A stretch of 5,065 nt of DNA from Dokdonella_A sp035545255 (lineage in GTDB: Bacteria; Pseudomonadota; Gammaproteobacteria; Xanthomonadales; Rhodanobacteraceae): NCBI GenBank assembly GCA_035545255.1, contig DASZYR010000278.1, positions 1 through 5,065 of the forward strand. The letters run 5' to 3'. The translations under genes were made by a program, and so were the position numbers. A model generated the notes under the pieces. The model searched no databases. It saw only the letters and a list, made by a program, of their open reading frames with translations, and was not told where the DNA came from. Shown here in pieces: positions 1-5,065 of this stretch (position 1 is its first letter; every line of letters begins with the position of its first letter).

Positions 1-1100
1 ACATCGGCACGCAATGCGACGGCGGACGGCGCGCGCTTCTTCGCCGGACGCGTGCGCGGACGGCGCGCGGCTTTCGCCGGCACCGGCTTCGACGTCGCGC
101 TCTTGCGCCCGTCCGGGCGCGCTTCGAGGGCGGCCTTCAGCGACGCGACTTCGCTCTTGAGCCGGCCGATCTCGCGCTCGAGATCGGGCGGGACGCCCAC
201 GCGTCCTTTGCCGTTGCGAAGCTCGCGGCGCAGGTCGTGCAGGCGCTGCCCGATGCTGTCGAGCTCGCTGCGCGTCGGCATTCCGAAATCGGTCGCGATG
301 CGCTCGACTTCCTGCTGAACCTCGGAGCGCACGCGCATCTGCGCGTTGACGAGCGCGCCGTAGACGTCGCGGAACTCCGGCGACAGCGCGATTTCCGCGT
401 AGGCTTCCTCCATTGCGTCGACCCAGAGATCGTAGAGCGCGCGCAGCGAATCGATCTGGCGGCCCGGCTCCTCGCGCGCGGCGAGCTTCGACTCGAACAA
501 CGCGAAGCCGCGCCGGCTCGCTTCGAGGATCAGCGCGTTGTAGCGTGCGTTCTGCTCCTGATAGTCGACGAACGCCGACGCCATCTTCTGGTAATGCTCC
601 TGATGCTCGCGCAGGAATCCGAACGCGGGCACACGCAGCCAGCTCTTCGCTTCCCGCATCGGATCGAACGCGCCGGGCGCGAAGTTCTTCATGAGCTGCT
701 CGAAGCTCCTGACGCCCTGCCCGCTGATCTCGCCGAGAGCGCCGGAGAGCGGATTGCCGAAGCCGGGCATGCCGCCCGGCATCCTGAAATTGCGGAACGC
801 CTCCGCCCAATTCGGCATCGCACCCGCCTTGCCGGCCGTCGCGGCGGCGACCATCGCCTCGGCGAACTGCGTGAAACTCTTCGCGCTCGCGAGCACTCGC
901 TCGATCGTCTCGCTCTGCTTGCCCGCCCCCGCGAACATGCGCGACCACTGCTCGAAGCCTTCGTGCCACGGCGGCATCGCTCTGCGCCCGGCGTCGGCGG
1001 GCGCGCCCGCCTCGCGCGTGAGGTCCTGCCACGCGTTCCAGTACTGGCGCGACAGCGCCTGCCACTGGTCCATCCAATCGTTCTTGAGGCCGTCGATCAT
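1..1100 (-). CDS. phaE: Class III polyhydroxyalkanoate synthase subunit PhaE (partial, 3' end beyond window)
   Basis: PhaE is the non-catalytic partner of PhaC in class III PHA synthases, which polymerise (R)-3-hydroxyacyl-CoA into storage granules in the cytoplasm. Translating the minus strand from the ATG at 1100-1098 gives 366 open codons with no stop before the window edge. The N-terminus is rich in aromatic residues (W9, W13, W21, W24, with an RQYWNAWQDL segment). A central helix-rich block contains SWLRVPAFGFLREHQEHYQ (about 153-171) and LYDLWVDAMEEAYAEIA (about 222-238). The family signature GMPTR lies at 273-277 and begins a predicted coiled coil to about 326. The tail from about 328 is rich in Ala, Pro, Lys and Arg, a common disordered ending in PhaE. 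Known PhaE proteins are about 350-370 residues, so little can be missing. The start is supported by an AAGGAAG ribosome binding site seven bases upstream. The catalytic gene phaC would be expected just left of the window (inference). Identification is from remembered family motifs. Confidence 0.9.
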   Translation of the reverse strand, partial: MIDGLKNDWMDQWQALSRQYWNAWQDLTREAGAPADAGRRAMPPWHEGFEQWSRMFAGAGKQSETIERVLASAKSFTQFAEAMVAAATAGKAGAMPNWAEAFRNFRMPGGMPGFGNPLSGALGEISGQGVRSFEQLMKNFAPGAFDPMREAKSWLRVPAFGFLREHQEHYQKMASAFVDYQEQNARYNALILEASRRGFALFESKLAAREEPGRQIDSLRALYDLWVDAMEEAYAEIALSPEFRDVYGALVNAQMRVRSEVQQEVERIATDFGMPTRSELDSIGQRLHDLRRELRNGKGRVGVPPDLEREIGRLKSEVASLKAALEARPDGRKSATSKPVPAKAARRPRTRPAKKRAPSAVALRAD

Positions 1101-1107
1101 GTGCTCG

Positions 1108-1114
1108 CTTCCTT
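1108..1114 (-). promoter_or_regulatory. Ribosome binding site of phaE
   Basis: On the minus strand the sequence AAGGAAG lies seven bases before the ATG at 1100. It fixes the phaE start. No other in-frame ATG upstream has a comparable site. Confidence 0.6.
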
Positions 1115-1146
1115 CTCGCGGCCGCTTCGGGCGCGGCGCGGGCCGA

Positions 1147-1152
1147 ATTTTA
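1147..1152 (-). promoter_or_regulatory. Candidate -10 element for phaE
   Basis: The minus strand reads TAAAAT here, matching five of six bases of the sigma-70 -10 consensus. It is the most AT-rich patch of the 185-bp divergent region and lies 46 bases upstream of the phaE start. I find no convincing -35 hexamer at 16-18 bases, so this is only a candidate. For the divergent propeller gene I see only a weak CATAGT in the opposite direction. Confidence 0.25.
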
Positions 1153-1285
1153 GTACGTCGACCGCACGTTAGCATGACGCGGCCGAACGGCTGGCCGGCC
1201 GGGTCGTCCCAACCAAAGCCACTGTGCGGCCGCGCGGCTCGACTCGCATAGTGCCAGCCTTGTCCCGAAGCGCCGGAGCCGCCGC

Positions 1286-2329
1286 ATGATTTCGAGAAAG
1301 CTCGCCGCCGCGGCCGCGATTCTCTTCGCACCGTTCGCGATCGCCGCGCCGTACGCGTCGCCGAAACCGCTGCCGGCAGCGATCGTGTTCGCGCCCGGCG
1401 AGATCTCGACGGCCGACGACGAGTCGCATCCGACGTTCTCGCCCGATGGCGCGACGCTCTACTTCCTCAAGAATTCGCCGACGTTCGACCACTGGACGAT
1501 CGTGACCTCGCGCTACGCGAACGGTCACTGGCGCACGCCCGTCGTCGAGCCTTATTCGGGCCGCTACAACGACGCCGACGTGTTCTTCGACAAGGACGGC
1601 TCGATGTTCTTCATCTCGAACCGGCCCGTCGACGGCAAACCGCGCAGCGACAGCGAAATCTGGGTGCGCCGCAAGACTGCGGGCGGCTGGGCCGAGCCCG
1701 AGCACATCGCCGAGCTTTCGAGTCCGGGATACGAATGGTTCCCGACCGTCGCGGACGACGGCACGCTCTATTTCGGCTCGGGCCGCGAGGAGGACAACGT
1801 TCATCCGGGCACGACCGATCTCTATCGTTCGCGCTTCGTCGACGGGCGCTACACGAAACCCGAGAACCTCGGCCCGACGATCAACACGGCGGGCAGCGAC
1901 ACCGAAGCGTGGATCGCGCCGGATCAGAGTTACATCGTGTTCTCGAGCAACGGTTACGCGGATACGCGCGGCGCGGACGACATCTACGTCGCGCTCCGCA
2001 ACGGCAGCGGCTGGACGAAACCGAAGAATCTCGGCGACGCAGTGAACTCGGCAGGCTCGGAGTACGGCGCGAAGCCGTCGCCGGACGGCAAGTACCTCTT
2101 TTTCTGCAGCAATCGCGGATTCAGCGACAAGCCGCTCGATCACCGGCTCGACTACGCAGAGCTCACGGCGAAGCTGCACTCGCCGGGAAACGGGCTCAAC
2201 GACATCTACGAGGTCGACATCGACGTGCTGGGATTGAAGCACCCAGACCCGTCGCTGGAGGCCGTTTCGACATCCGGGCAACACCCGGGTCCATCGGACT
2301 TCGGCAGGAAAAGCGAACCGAAGGAATGA
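1286..2329 (+). CDS. Exported PD40/TolB-like beta-propeller protein
   Basis: This 347-residue protein starts with a Sec signal peptide: positives at R4 and K5, a hydrophobic stretch at 6-19, and likely cleavage after A20 or A24. It is therefore expected in the periplasm or outside the cell. At least five PD40 (WD40-like, TolB-type) blade motifs follow. Their cores are HPTFSPDGATLYF (48-60), DVFFDKDGSMFF (98-109), FPTVADDGTLYF (152-163), EAWIAPDQSYIVF (207-219) and AKPSPDGKYLFF (262-273). Between blades, W/Y-x-x-P segments recur (GHWRTP, GGWAEP, GRYTKP, SGWTKP), as is common in this family. A DIYEVDID strand at 306-313 probably closes the propeller. The last 30 or so residues look disordered. 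The start is backed by GGAG seven bases upstream (1275-1278). No catalytic residues are recognisable. Relatives are usually annotated as PD40 domain or exported protein, and a binding or scaffolding role is inference. The gene is divergent from phaE and convergent with the downstream methyltransferase, so it is probably monocistronic. Confidence 0.85.
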   Translation: MISRKLAAAAAILFAPFAIAAPYASPKPLPAAIVFAPGEISTADDESHPTFSPDGATLYFLKNSPTFDHWTIVTSRYANGHWRTPVVEPYSGRYNDADVFFDKDGSMFFISNRPVDGKPRSDSEIWVRRKTAGGWAEPEHIAELSSPGYEWFPTVADDGTLYFGSGREEDNVHPGTTDLYRSRFVDGRYTKPENLGPTINTAGSDTEAWIAPDQSYIVFSSNGYADTRGADDIYVALRNGSGWTKPKNLGDAVNSAGSEYGAKPSPDGKYLFFCSNRGFSDKPLDHRLDYAELTAKLHSPGNGLNDIYEVDIDVLGLKHPDPSLEAVSTSGQHPGPSDFGRKSEPKE

Positions 2330-2362
2330 CGGCAGGGCGTCGTGCCGGGAGGATGCCGCGCG

Positions 2363-2998
2363 CTACGCGGCGCGCGTATAGACGTACACCGTCGCCGGAG
2401 GCACGTTGAGCCACGCGACGCCGGCACGCCTCACCTGCAACCCGAGCTCGCCGAGCAACTCGCGCGACAGCGGACTCGCCGGCCCGTAGGTGAACTGGAT
2501 GAACCGTCCGCGCCCGCCGAGTACCGCGAACACGCCGGAGAGGATCGCGCGTTGCGTCGCGCGCGACATCGACAGCATCCCGAGCCCACTGACCACTGCA
2601 TCGATGCATGCGTCTTGCGCGAAACCGTCGTCGACGACGATCGACTTCAGCTCCTGTGCGTCGCCGCGGATCACGCGCACGGCGGGAAACCGCTGCCTCA
2701 ACAGCCGGTGCAGCTCTTCGTTGAGCTCGACGACGAGCAGGTTGGCAGGCTCGATGCCGCTGTCGAGCAGCGCCTGGGTGAAGACGCCGGTGCCGCCGCC
2801 GAGTTCGACGATGCGCTCCGAGCGCGCCGGCAGCTGATCGATCATGAGCTTCGCAAGCTGACGGCTCGACGGCGAGAGCGCCGCCATCGCGCGCGGGTTG
2901 CGCAACCACTGCCGGAAGAACGTCCATGCGTCCGGCCGCGTCGCTTCCTCGCGTCGGCTCACCGACGGGCGACAGGCGTGGGGTTGCTCCTGGCTCAT
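2363..2998 (-). CDS. Class I SAM-dependent methyltransferase, PmtA-like phospholipid N-methyltransferase family
   Basis: This 211-residue cytoplasmic or membrane-associated protein has a Rossmann methyltransferase fold. Motif I is ELGGGTG at 65-71, the acidic residue ending strand 2 is E91, and GDA (112-114) marks motif II. Then come SGLGM (137-141) and QFTYGP (168-173). The N-terminal helix WTFFRQWLRNPRAMAALSPSS (25-45), SGLxx and QFTYG pattern matches the Rhodobacter PmtA-type family, which makes phosphatidylcholine precursors from phosphatidylethanolamine, and its KsgA-related cousins. The actual substrate is not shown by the sequence, so 'PmtA-like' is a family call, not a proven activity. 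An in-frame ATG exists at 3067, but I prefer the ATG at 2998. The longer form would begin four bases from the T-rich tail of a terminator, and its extra 23 residues are not conserved-looking. Neither start has a good Shine-Dalgarno. The stop lies 33 bp from the stop of the convergent propeller gene. Confidence 0.8.
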   Translation of the reverse strand: MSQEQPHACRPSVSRREEATRPDAWTFFRQWLRNPRAMAALSPSSRQLAKLMIDQLPARSERIVELGGGTGVFTQALLDSGIEPANLLVVELNEELHRLLRQRFPAVRVIRGDAQELKSIVVDDGFAQDACIDAVVSGLGMLSMSRATQRAILSGVFAVLGGRGRFIQFTYGPASPLSRELLGELGLQVRRAGVAWLNVPPATVYVYTRAA

Positions 2999-3070
2999 GC
3001 ACAATCCGGCTGGACTATCGGCCGATGATACCGCGCCGCGGCGGGTTCTGTTGCGCGGCCAGCACATGCC

Positions 3071-3114
3071 GGAAATAAGAAACCCCGCGACGACCAGGGG
3101 AAATCGTCGCGGGG
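3071..3114 (-). terminator. Rho-independent terminator downstream of the Gly/Tyr-rich protein gene
   Basis: A perfect 11-bp inverted repeat (3083-3093 with 3104-3114, arm CCCCGCGACGA) encloses a 10-nt loop. Read on the minus strand, the stem is followed at once by TTTCTTATTT, a terminator-type U-rich tail. There is no T-run on the plus-strand side, so the polarity is leftward. It lies about 70-110 bases after the stop codon at 3183 and would insulate the methyltransferase gene from transcription of the genes to its right. Confidence 0.8.
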
Positions 3115-3120
3115 CGGATA

Positions 3121-3163
3121 CGCTGGTAACGGGGAAGGGGGAGGGAGGGGTACGTTACCAGCG
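3121..3163. repeat. Perfect 11-bp inverted repeat with a G-rich/C-rich loop
   Basis: CGCTGGTAACG at 3121-3131 is exactly complementary to 3153-3163. The 21-nt loop is almost pure purine on the plus strand and C-rich on the minus strand. It sits between the stop codon at 3183 and the terminator hairpin. There is no T-tract beside it, so it is not itself a standard terminator. It would form the first hairpin of the 3' untranslated region of the leftward transcript. Confidence 0.75.
3131..3150 (+). other. Potential G-quadruplex motif
   Basis: The plus strand carries four consecutive G-runs of 4, 5, 3 and 4 bases, separated by only AA, A and A. This fits the usual G3+ N1-7 quadruplex pattern. 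The complementary strand is a C-rich tract that could form an i-motif in DNA or an unpaired C-rich loop in RNA. The first G also belongs to the left arm of the enclosing inverted repeat. Only folding potential is shown. Confidence 0.5.
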
Positions 3164-3182
3164 CTGAGCGTGGATCGAGGCC

Positions 3183-3605
3183 TTAATGGCCCCGATCGTA
3201 GTAGCTGGCTCGATGACCGTAGTCGCGGCCGCGGTAGCCATCTCGGTAGTAGCCGTGACTGCGATAGCCGCGATCGCGGTAGTAGCCGTGATCGCGATAG
3301 CCGTGCCGGTACCCGCCGCCGTAATAGACGACCGATGCCGACGGATAGTAGTAGCTCGGGTAATAGTCCGAGTAGTACGCCGGCGCGTAGTACGACGGAC
3401 CGTAATAGCCCGGATAGTAGGCCGGCGCATACGCGGAAACGTAGCCGCCGCCCCAGCCGTAACCGACCGCCACGCCCGGGACGCCGATGCTGACGCCCCA
3501 GTGGCCATGGCCGCGCGCGAACGCAGACGGCGCTGCCAGCGCGGCGCCGGCAGCCAGAAGGCCCAGCAACACGAAGCGGACGCTGTACTTGCGCAATGCG
3601 GACAT
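3183..3605 (-). CDS. Small secreted Gly/Tyr-rich low-complexity protein
   Basis: This is a 140-residue precursor with a clear Sec signal peptide: R5, K6 and R10, a hydrophobic core at 11-25, and likely cleavage after SAFA (A30). The mature part of about 110 residues contains 29 tyrosines and 23 glycines. Residues 32-56 are Gly/Val/Trp-rich. Residues 57-95 carry repeated YY pairs spaced by Pro, Ser, Ala or Gly (AYYPGYYGPSYYAPAYY). Residues 99-140 are a basic Tyr/Arg/His/Gly tail with an 11-residue tandem repeat (HGYYRD core). It has no cysteine and no catalytic motif. Similar GY-rich exported proteins are common in proteobacteria as hypothetical envelope proteins with unknown function. The start is decided by a near-perfect Shine-Dalgarno. 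A terminator and structured 3' untranslated region follow. The gene lies 95 bp downstream of rlmKL on the same strand and probably has its own promoter, though I cannot point to a convincing one. Confidence 0.8.
   Translation of the reverse strand: MSALRKYSVRFVLLGLLAAGAALAAPSAFARGHGHWGVSIGVPGVAVGYGWGGGYVSAYAPAYYPGYYGPSYYAPAYYSDYYPSYYYPSASVVYYGGGYRHGYRDHGYYRDRGYRSHGYYRDGYRGRDYGHRASYYDRGH
3244..3303 (-). repeat. In-frame 33-bp-period tandem repeat inside the Gly/Tyr-rich gene
   Basis: The 27-base segments at 3244-3270 and 3277-3303 match at 25 of 27 positions and are offset by 33 bases, exactly 11 codons. They encode the repeated HGYYRD-(R)GY unit in the basic tail (about residues 103-124). 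The repeat could expand or contract without shifting the frame. Confidence 0.75.
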
Positions 3606-3615
3606 CGATGGAATC

Positions 3616-3623
3616 CCTCCTTT
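3616..3623 (-). promoter_or_regulatory. Strong Shine-Dalgarno of the Gly/Tyr-rich protein gene
   Basis: The minus strand reads AAAGGAGG ten bases before the ATG at 3605, close to full complementarity with the 16S rRNA 3' end. It is the strongest ribosome binding site in the window, which suggests high translation of this small exported protein. Confidence 0.75.
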
Positions 3624-3700
3624 CAGGATCGCAAGCGCATCGTGCGGCGCGCGGCCTGAATCACGACTGAAATTCTTCGCTTCACGCCGTTAAGGAATTG

Positions 3701-5065
3701 TCACGATTTCGCGAGGCCGGCATTCGAACGAGAGATTTCGTAACACGAATGGATGCGCGCATTCCTCGCGAAATCGAACGGAATCGTCGATGCCGTGACG
3801 TCGCGCGCCATGCAGTCGCCGAGCGCGTCGCGATCGAGCGCGAAGCGGCGCGCGTTGTTCGAGAATACGACGAGCCCGTCGCGCGAGAGGCGCTCCAGGC
3901 AAAGCTTCAGAAGGCGCACGTGATCGCGCTGGACGTCGAAATCGTCGCTGCGCTTGGAATTCGAGAACGTCGGCGGATCGACGAAGATCAGATCGTACTC
4001 ATCGCGCTCGTGCGCGAGCCACGCGAGCACATCGGCCTGCACGAGCCGGTGCCGGGCTCCGGAAAAACCGTTCAGCAGCAGATTCCGTGTCGCCCACTCG
4101 AGATACGTCGCGGAAAGGTCGACGCTTGTCGTCGAGCGCGCGGCGCCGGCCGCGGCGTAGACGCTGGCGCTTGCCGTGTAGCAGAAGAGGTTCAGGAAAC
4201 GCCGTCCGCGCGCAAGCTCGCGCAAGCGAGCGCGCACGGGCCGGTGATCGAGAAACAGGCCCGTGTCGAGATGGTCGAAAAGATCGACGCGGAACCCGAG
4301 ACCGCCCTCCTCGACGATCAGGAATTCGCCGCGCTCGTCGAGCCGGCCGTACTTCGAGCCGCCCTTGGCGCGATAGCGCGTCTTCAACGCGATGCGTTCG
4401 CGCGGAACGTCGAGCGCGGCGGCGGCGGCGCGCACGAGATCGCGCAAACGGTCGCGCGCGGTCGCTTCGGGAATCTCGCGCGGCGGCGCGTATTCCTGCA
4501 CGTGGAGCCATGTCTGACCCGGCGGTTCGAGCGGCTGCGGAGGCGACGGCCCGTTTTCGGCCGCGCCCGGCCGCTCGATCGCAACGGCCGTATAGACGTC
4601 GATCGCGGCCGCGTATTCCGGCAGATCCGCGTCGTAGACGCGATAGCAGCCGATGCCTTCCTTCGCGAGCCGGCGCCGGAGGTGGCGCGCGTTCTTCGAA
4701 ATCCGGTTCGCCACCGATGCGGCGCCTTCCGACAGCGGTCGCGCGGCTCCTTCCGTGCGTACGACGCGTCCGGCGTCGATATCGGCGACGAGCAGCCGGC
4801 ATTCGAGCGCGCCGTTGTACAGGACATAGCGCTTGCGGACATGCAGGCCGAGCACGCGGCCGAGCGACTCGTCGAGCGTCAGGATGGCAGCGCGCCAGCC
4901 GACGAACTCTTCGCGCAATCGCTCGCCGAACGCGCGATACAGCGAAGTCAGCTCCTGCGCATCGCCGAGGCGCTCGCCGTATGGCGGATTGCAGACGAGA
5001 AGGCCCGCGCGCTCGCATTCCGCCGGGCGGTGCAGCTGCCGCGCATCCTGGCGCGCGAGCTGCAC
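3701..5065 (-). CDS. rlmL: Bifunctional 23S rRNA guanine methyltransferase RlmK/RlmL (partial, 5' end beyond window)
   Basis: In E. coli, RlmKL methylates 23S rRNA at G2445 (N2, RlmL half) and G2069 (N7, RlmK half). The window holds the last 454 codons of an expected 700 or so. The N-terminal THUMP region and the RlmL SAM site lie to the right. The codon at 5065 is an internal GTG, not a start. Window residues 26-29 (4990-4979) are the RlmL catalytic NPPY, followed by GERL. The RlmK half begins near RISKNARHLRR and continues with YDADLPEY (144-151), VQEYAPP, KTRYRAKGGSKY and DTGLFLDHR (267-275). Its SAM-binding motif is FLNLFCYT (290-297), with VDLS acid D316. DPPTFSNSK (363-371), FSNN (401-404) and a terminal DFARNARIHSCYEI complete it. 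These blocks align closely from memory with E. coli RlmKL. A Pro/Ala/Glu-rich insertion lies at about 160-185. The stop TGA is at 3703-3701. No clear terminator follows before the next gene. Confidence 0.95.
   Translation of the reverse strand: MQLARQDARQLHRPAECERAGLLVCNPPYGERLGDAQELTSLYRAFGERLREEFVGWRAAILTLDESLGRVLGLHVRKRYVLYNGALECRLLVADIDAGRVVRTEGAARPLSEGAASVANRISKNARHLRRRLAKEGIGCYRVYDADLPEYAAAIDVYTAVAIERPGAAENGPSPPQPLEPPGQTWLHVQEYAPPREIPEATARDRLRDLVRAAAAALDVPRERIALKTRYRAKGGSKYGRLDERGEFLIVEEGGLGFRVDLFDHLDTGLFLDHRPVRARLRELARGRRFLNLFCYTASASVYAAAGAARSTTSVDLSATYLEWATRNLLLNGFSGARHRLVQADVLAWLAHERDEYDLIFVDPPTFSNSKRSDDFDVQRDHVRLLKLCLERLSRDGLVVFSNNARRFALDRDALGDCMARDVTASTIPFDFARNARIHSCYEISRSNAGLAKS

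Larger units (their letters stand above)
3071..3182 (-). ncRNA. Candidate 3'UTR-derived small RNA (speculative)
   Basis: The 112-nt 3' untranslated region of the Gly/Tyr-rich gene would fold into two successive 11-bp hairpins ending in a U-rich tail. The loop of the first exposes C-runs (CCCCTCCCTCCCCC on the minus strand), and the second loop contains CCCC. Known small RNAs with C-rich, anti-Shine-Dalgarno-like loops released from the 3' end of small-protein mRNAs, such as the CcsR RNAs of Rhodobacter, have this general architecture. No promoter, processing site or homology is visible, so the call rests on structure alone. Confidence 0.25.

Noticed and set aside
237..1172. Long plus-strand open frame of 311 codons (also shorter ones at 52-318, 413-694 and 691-1251)
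   Set aside because: They lie antisense to phaE. The composition is Arg/Ala/Leu-rich with no recognisable domain, while the opposite strand gives clear PhaE motifs.
1169..2284. 371-codon minus-strand open frame
   Set aside because: It is fully antisense to the propeller gene, whose signal peptide and five PD40 repeats are unmistakable. The antisense product is Arg/Val-rich with no motif. Long antisense frames are expected at this GC content.
2364..2378. Short hairpin (TACGCG, 3-nt loop) between the convergent stops
   Set aside because: The stem is only 6 bp, it overlaps the end of the methyltransferase gene and has no T-tract on either side. It is probably chance in CG-rich sequence.
2342..3028. 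Plus-strand open frame of 228 codons and another at 2898-3167
   Set aside because: They are antisense to the methyltransferase or run across the terminator region. The sequences are Arg-rich with no domain, and the second would translate the G-rich loop.
3017..3030. 10-bp palindrome ATCGGCCGAT and adjacent TATCAT (minus strand) upstream of the methyltransferase, considered as operator and -10 box
   Set aside because: The palindrome is short and GC-rich, with no second copy. TATCAT has no matching -35 hexamer at a suitable distance.
3155..3659. Overlapping plus and minus open frames of 107-157 codons over the Gly/Tyr-rich gene
   Set aside because: Their Thr/Ala/Ile or Val/Ala/Ile/Arg monotony is what the repetitive Tyr/Gly codons give in other frames. 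None has the signal peptide and Shine-Dalgarno combination of the 3605-3183 frame.
3660..3700. AATTC/GAATT imperfect inverted repeat after the rlmKL stop, considered as a terminator
   Set aside because: The stem is short and AT-rich, with a bulge and only three T residues after it. It is too weak to call as a terminator, and no convincing promoter hexamers were found in the same patch.
3999..5018. 339-codon minus-strand open frame and another at 4384-4842
   Set aside because: They are alternative frames over rlmKL with Arg/Ala/Ser-rich output and no motifs, while the adjacent frame aligns with RlmKL throughout.

Overview
The window looks like chromosomal DNA of a high-GC gammaproteobacterium. 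By eye about two thirds of bases are G or C, and codons favour G/C in third position. Two markers support this. One is a fused RlmK-RlmL 23S rRNA methyltransferase, an arrangement typical of Gammaproteobacteria. The other is a PhaE subunit of a class III polyhydroxyalkanoate (PHA) synthase, found in purple sulfur bacteria and in xanthomonad/Nevskiales/Steroidobacter-like lineages. A xanthomonad or Nevskiales/Steroidobacter-type host is my inference. I see no mobile element, CRISPR array, tRNA or rRNA gene.

Layout from left to right: (1) positions 1-1100, minus strand: phaE, running off the left edge before its stop codon. (2) 1101-1285: a divergent intergenic region with a good ribosome binding site for each flanking gene and a weak candidate -10 box for phaE. 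(3) 1286-2329, plus strand: an exported PD40 (TolB-like) beta-propeller protein of unknown function. (4) 2363-2998, minus strand: a small class I SAM-dependent methyltransferase of the PmtA-like phospholipid N-methyltransferase type, convergent with the propeller gene. (5) 2999-3182: intergenic, with two perfect 11-bp inverted repeats. One is a rho-independent terminator for leftward transcription. The other encloses a G-rich/C-rich loop. (6) 3183-3605, minus strand: a short secreted Gly/Tyr-rich protein with a very strong Shine-Dalgarno sequence. (7) 3701-5065, minus strand: the C-terminal part of rlmL/rlmKL, running off the right edge.

The genes do not form one pathway. They look like separate housekeeping or accessory units: PHA storage, an envelope-facing propeller, a possible lipid methyltransferase, a secreted low-complexity protein and ribosome modification. 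The structure most worth a second look is the roughly 110-nt 3' untranslated region of the Gly/Tyr-rich gene. On the transcript it would form two hairpins whose loops expose C-runs, followed by a U-rich tail. That layout resembles 3'UTR-derived small RNAs with C-rich anti-Shine-Dalgarno-like loops. This is a hypothesis from sequence structure alone.
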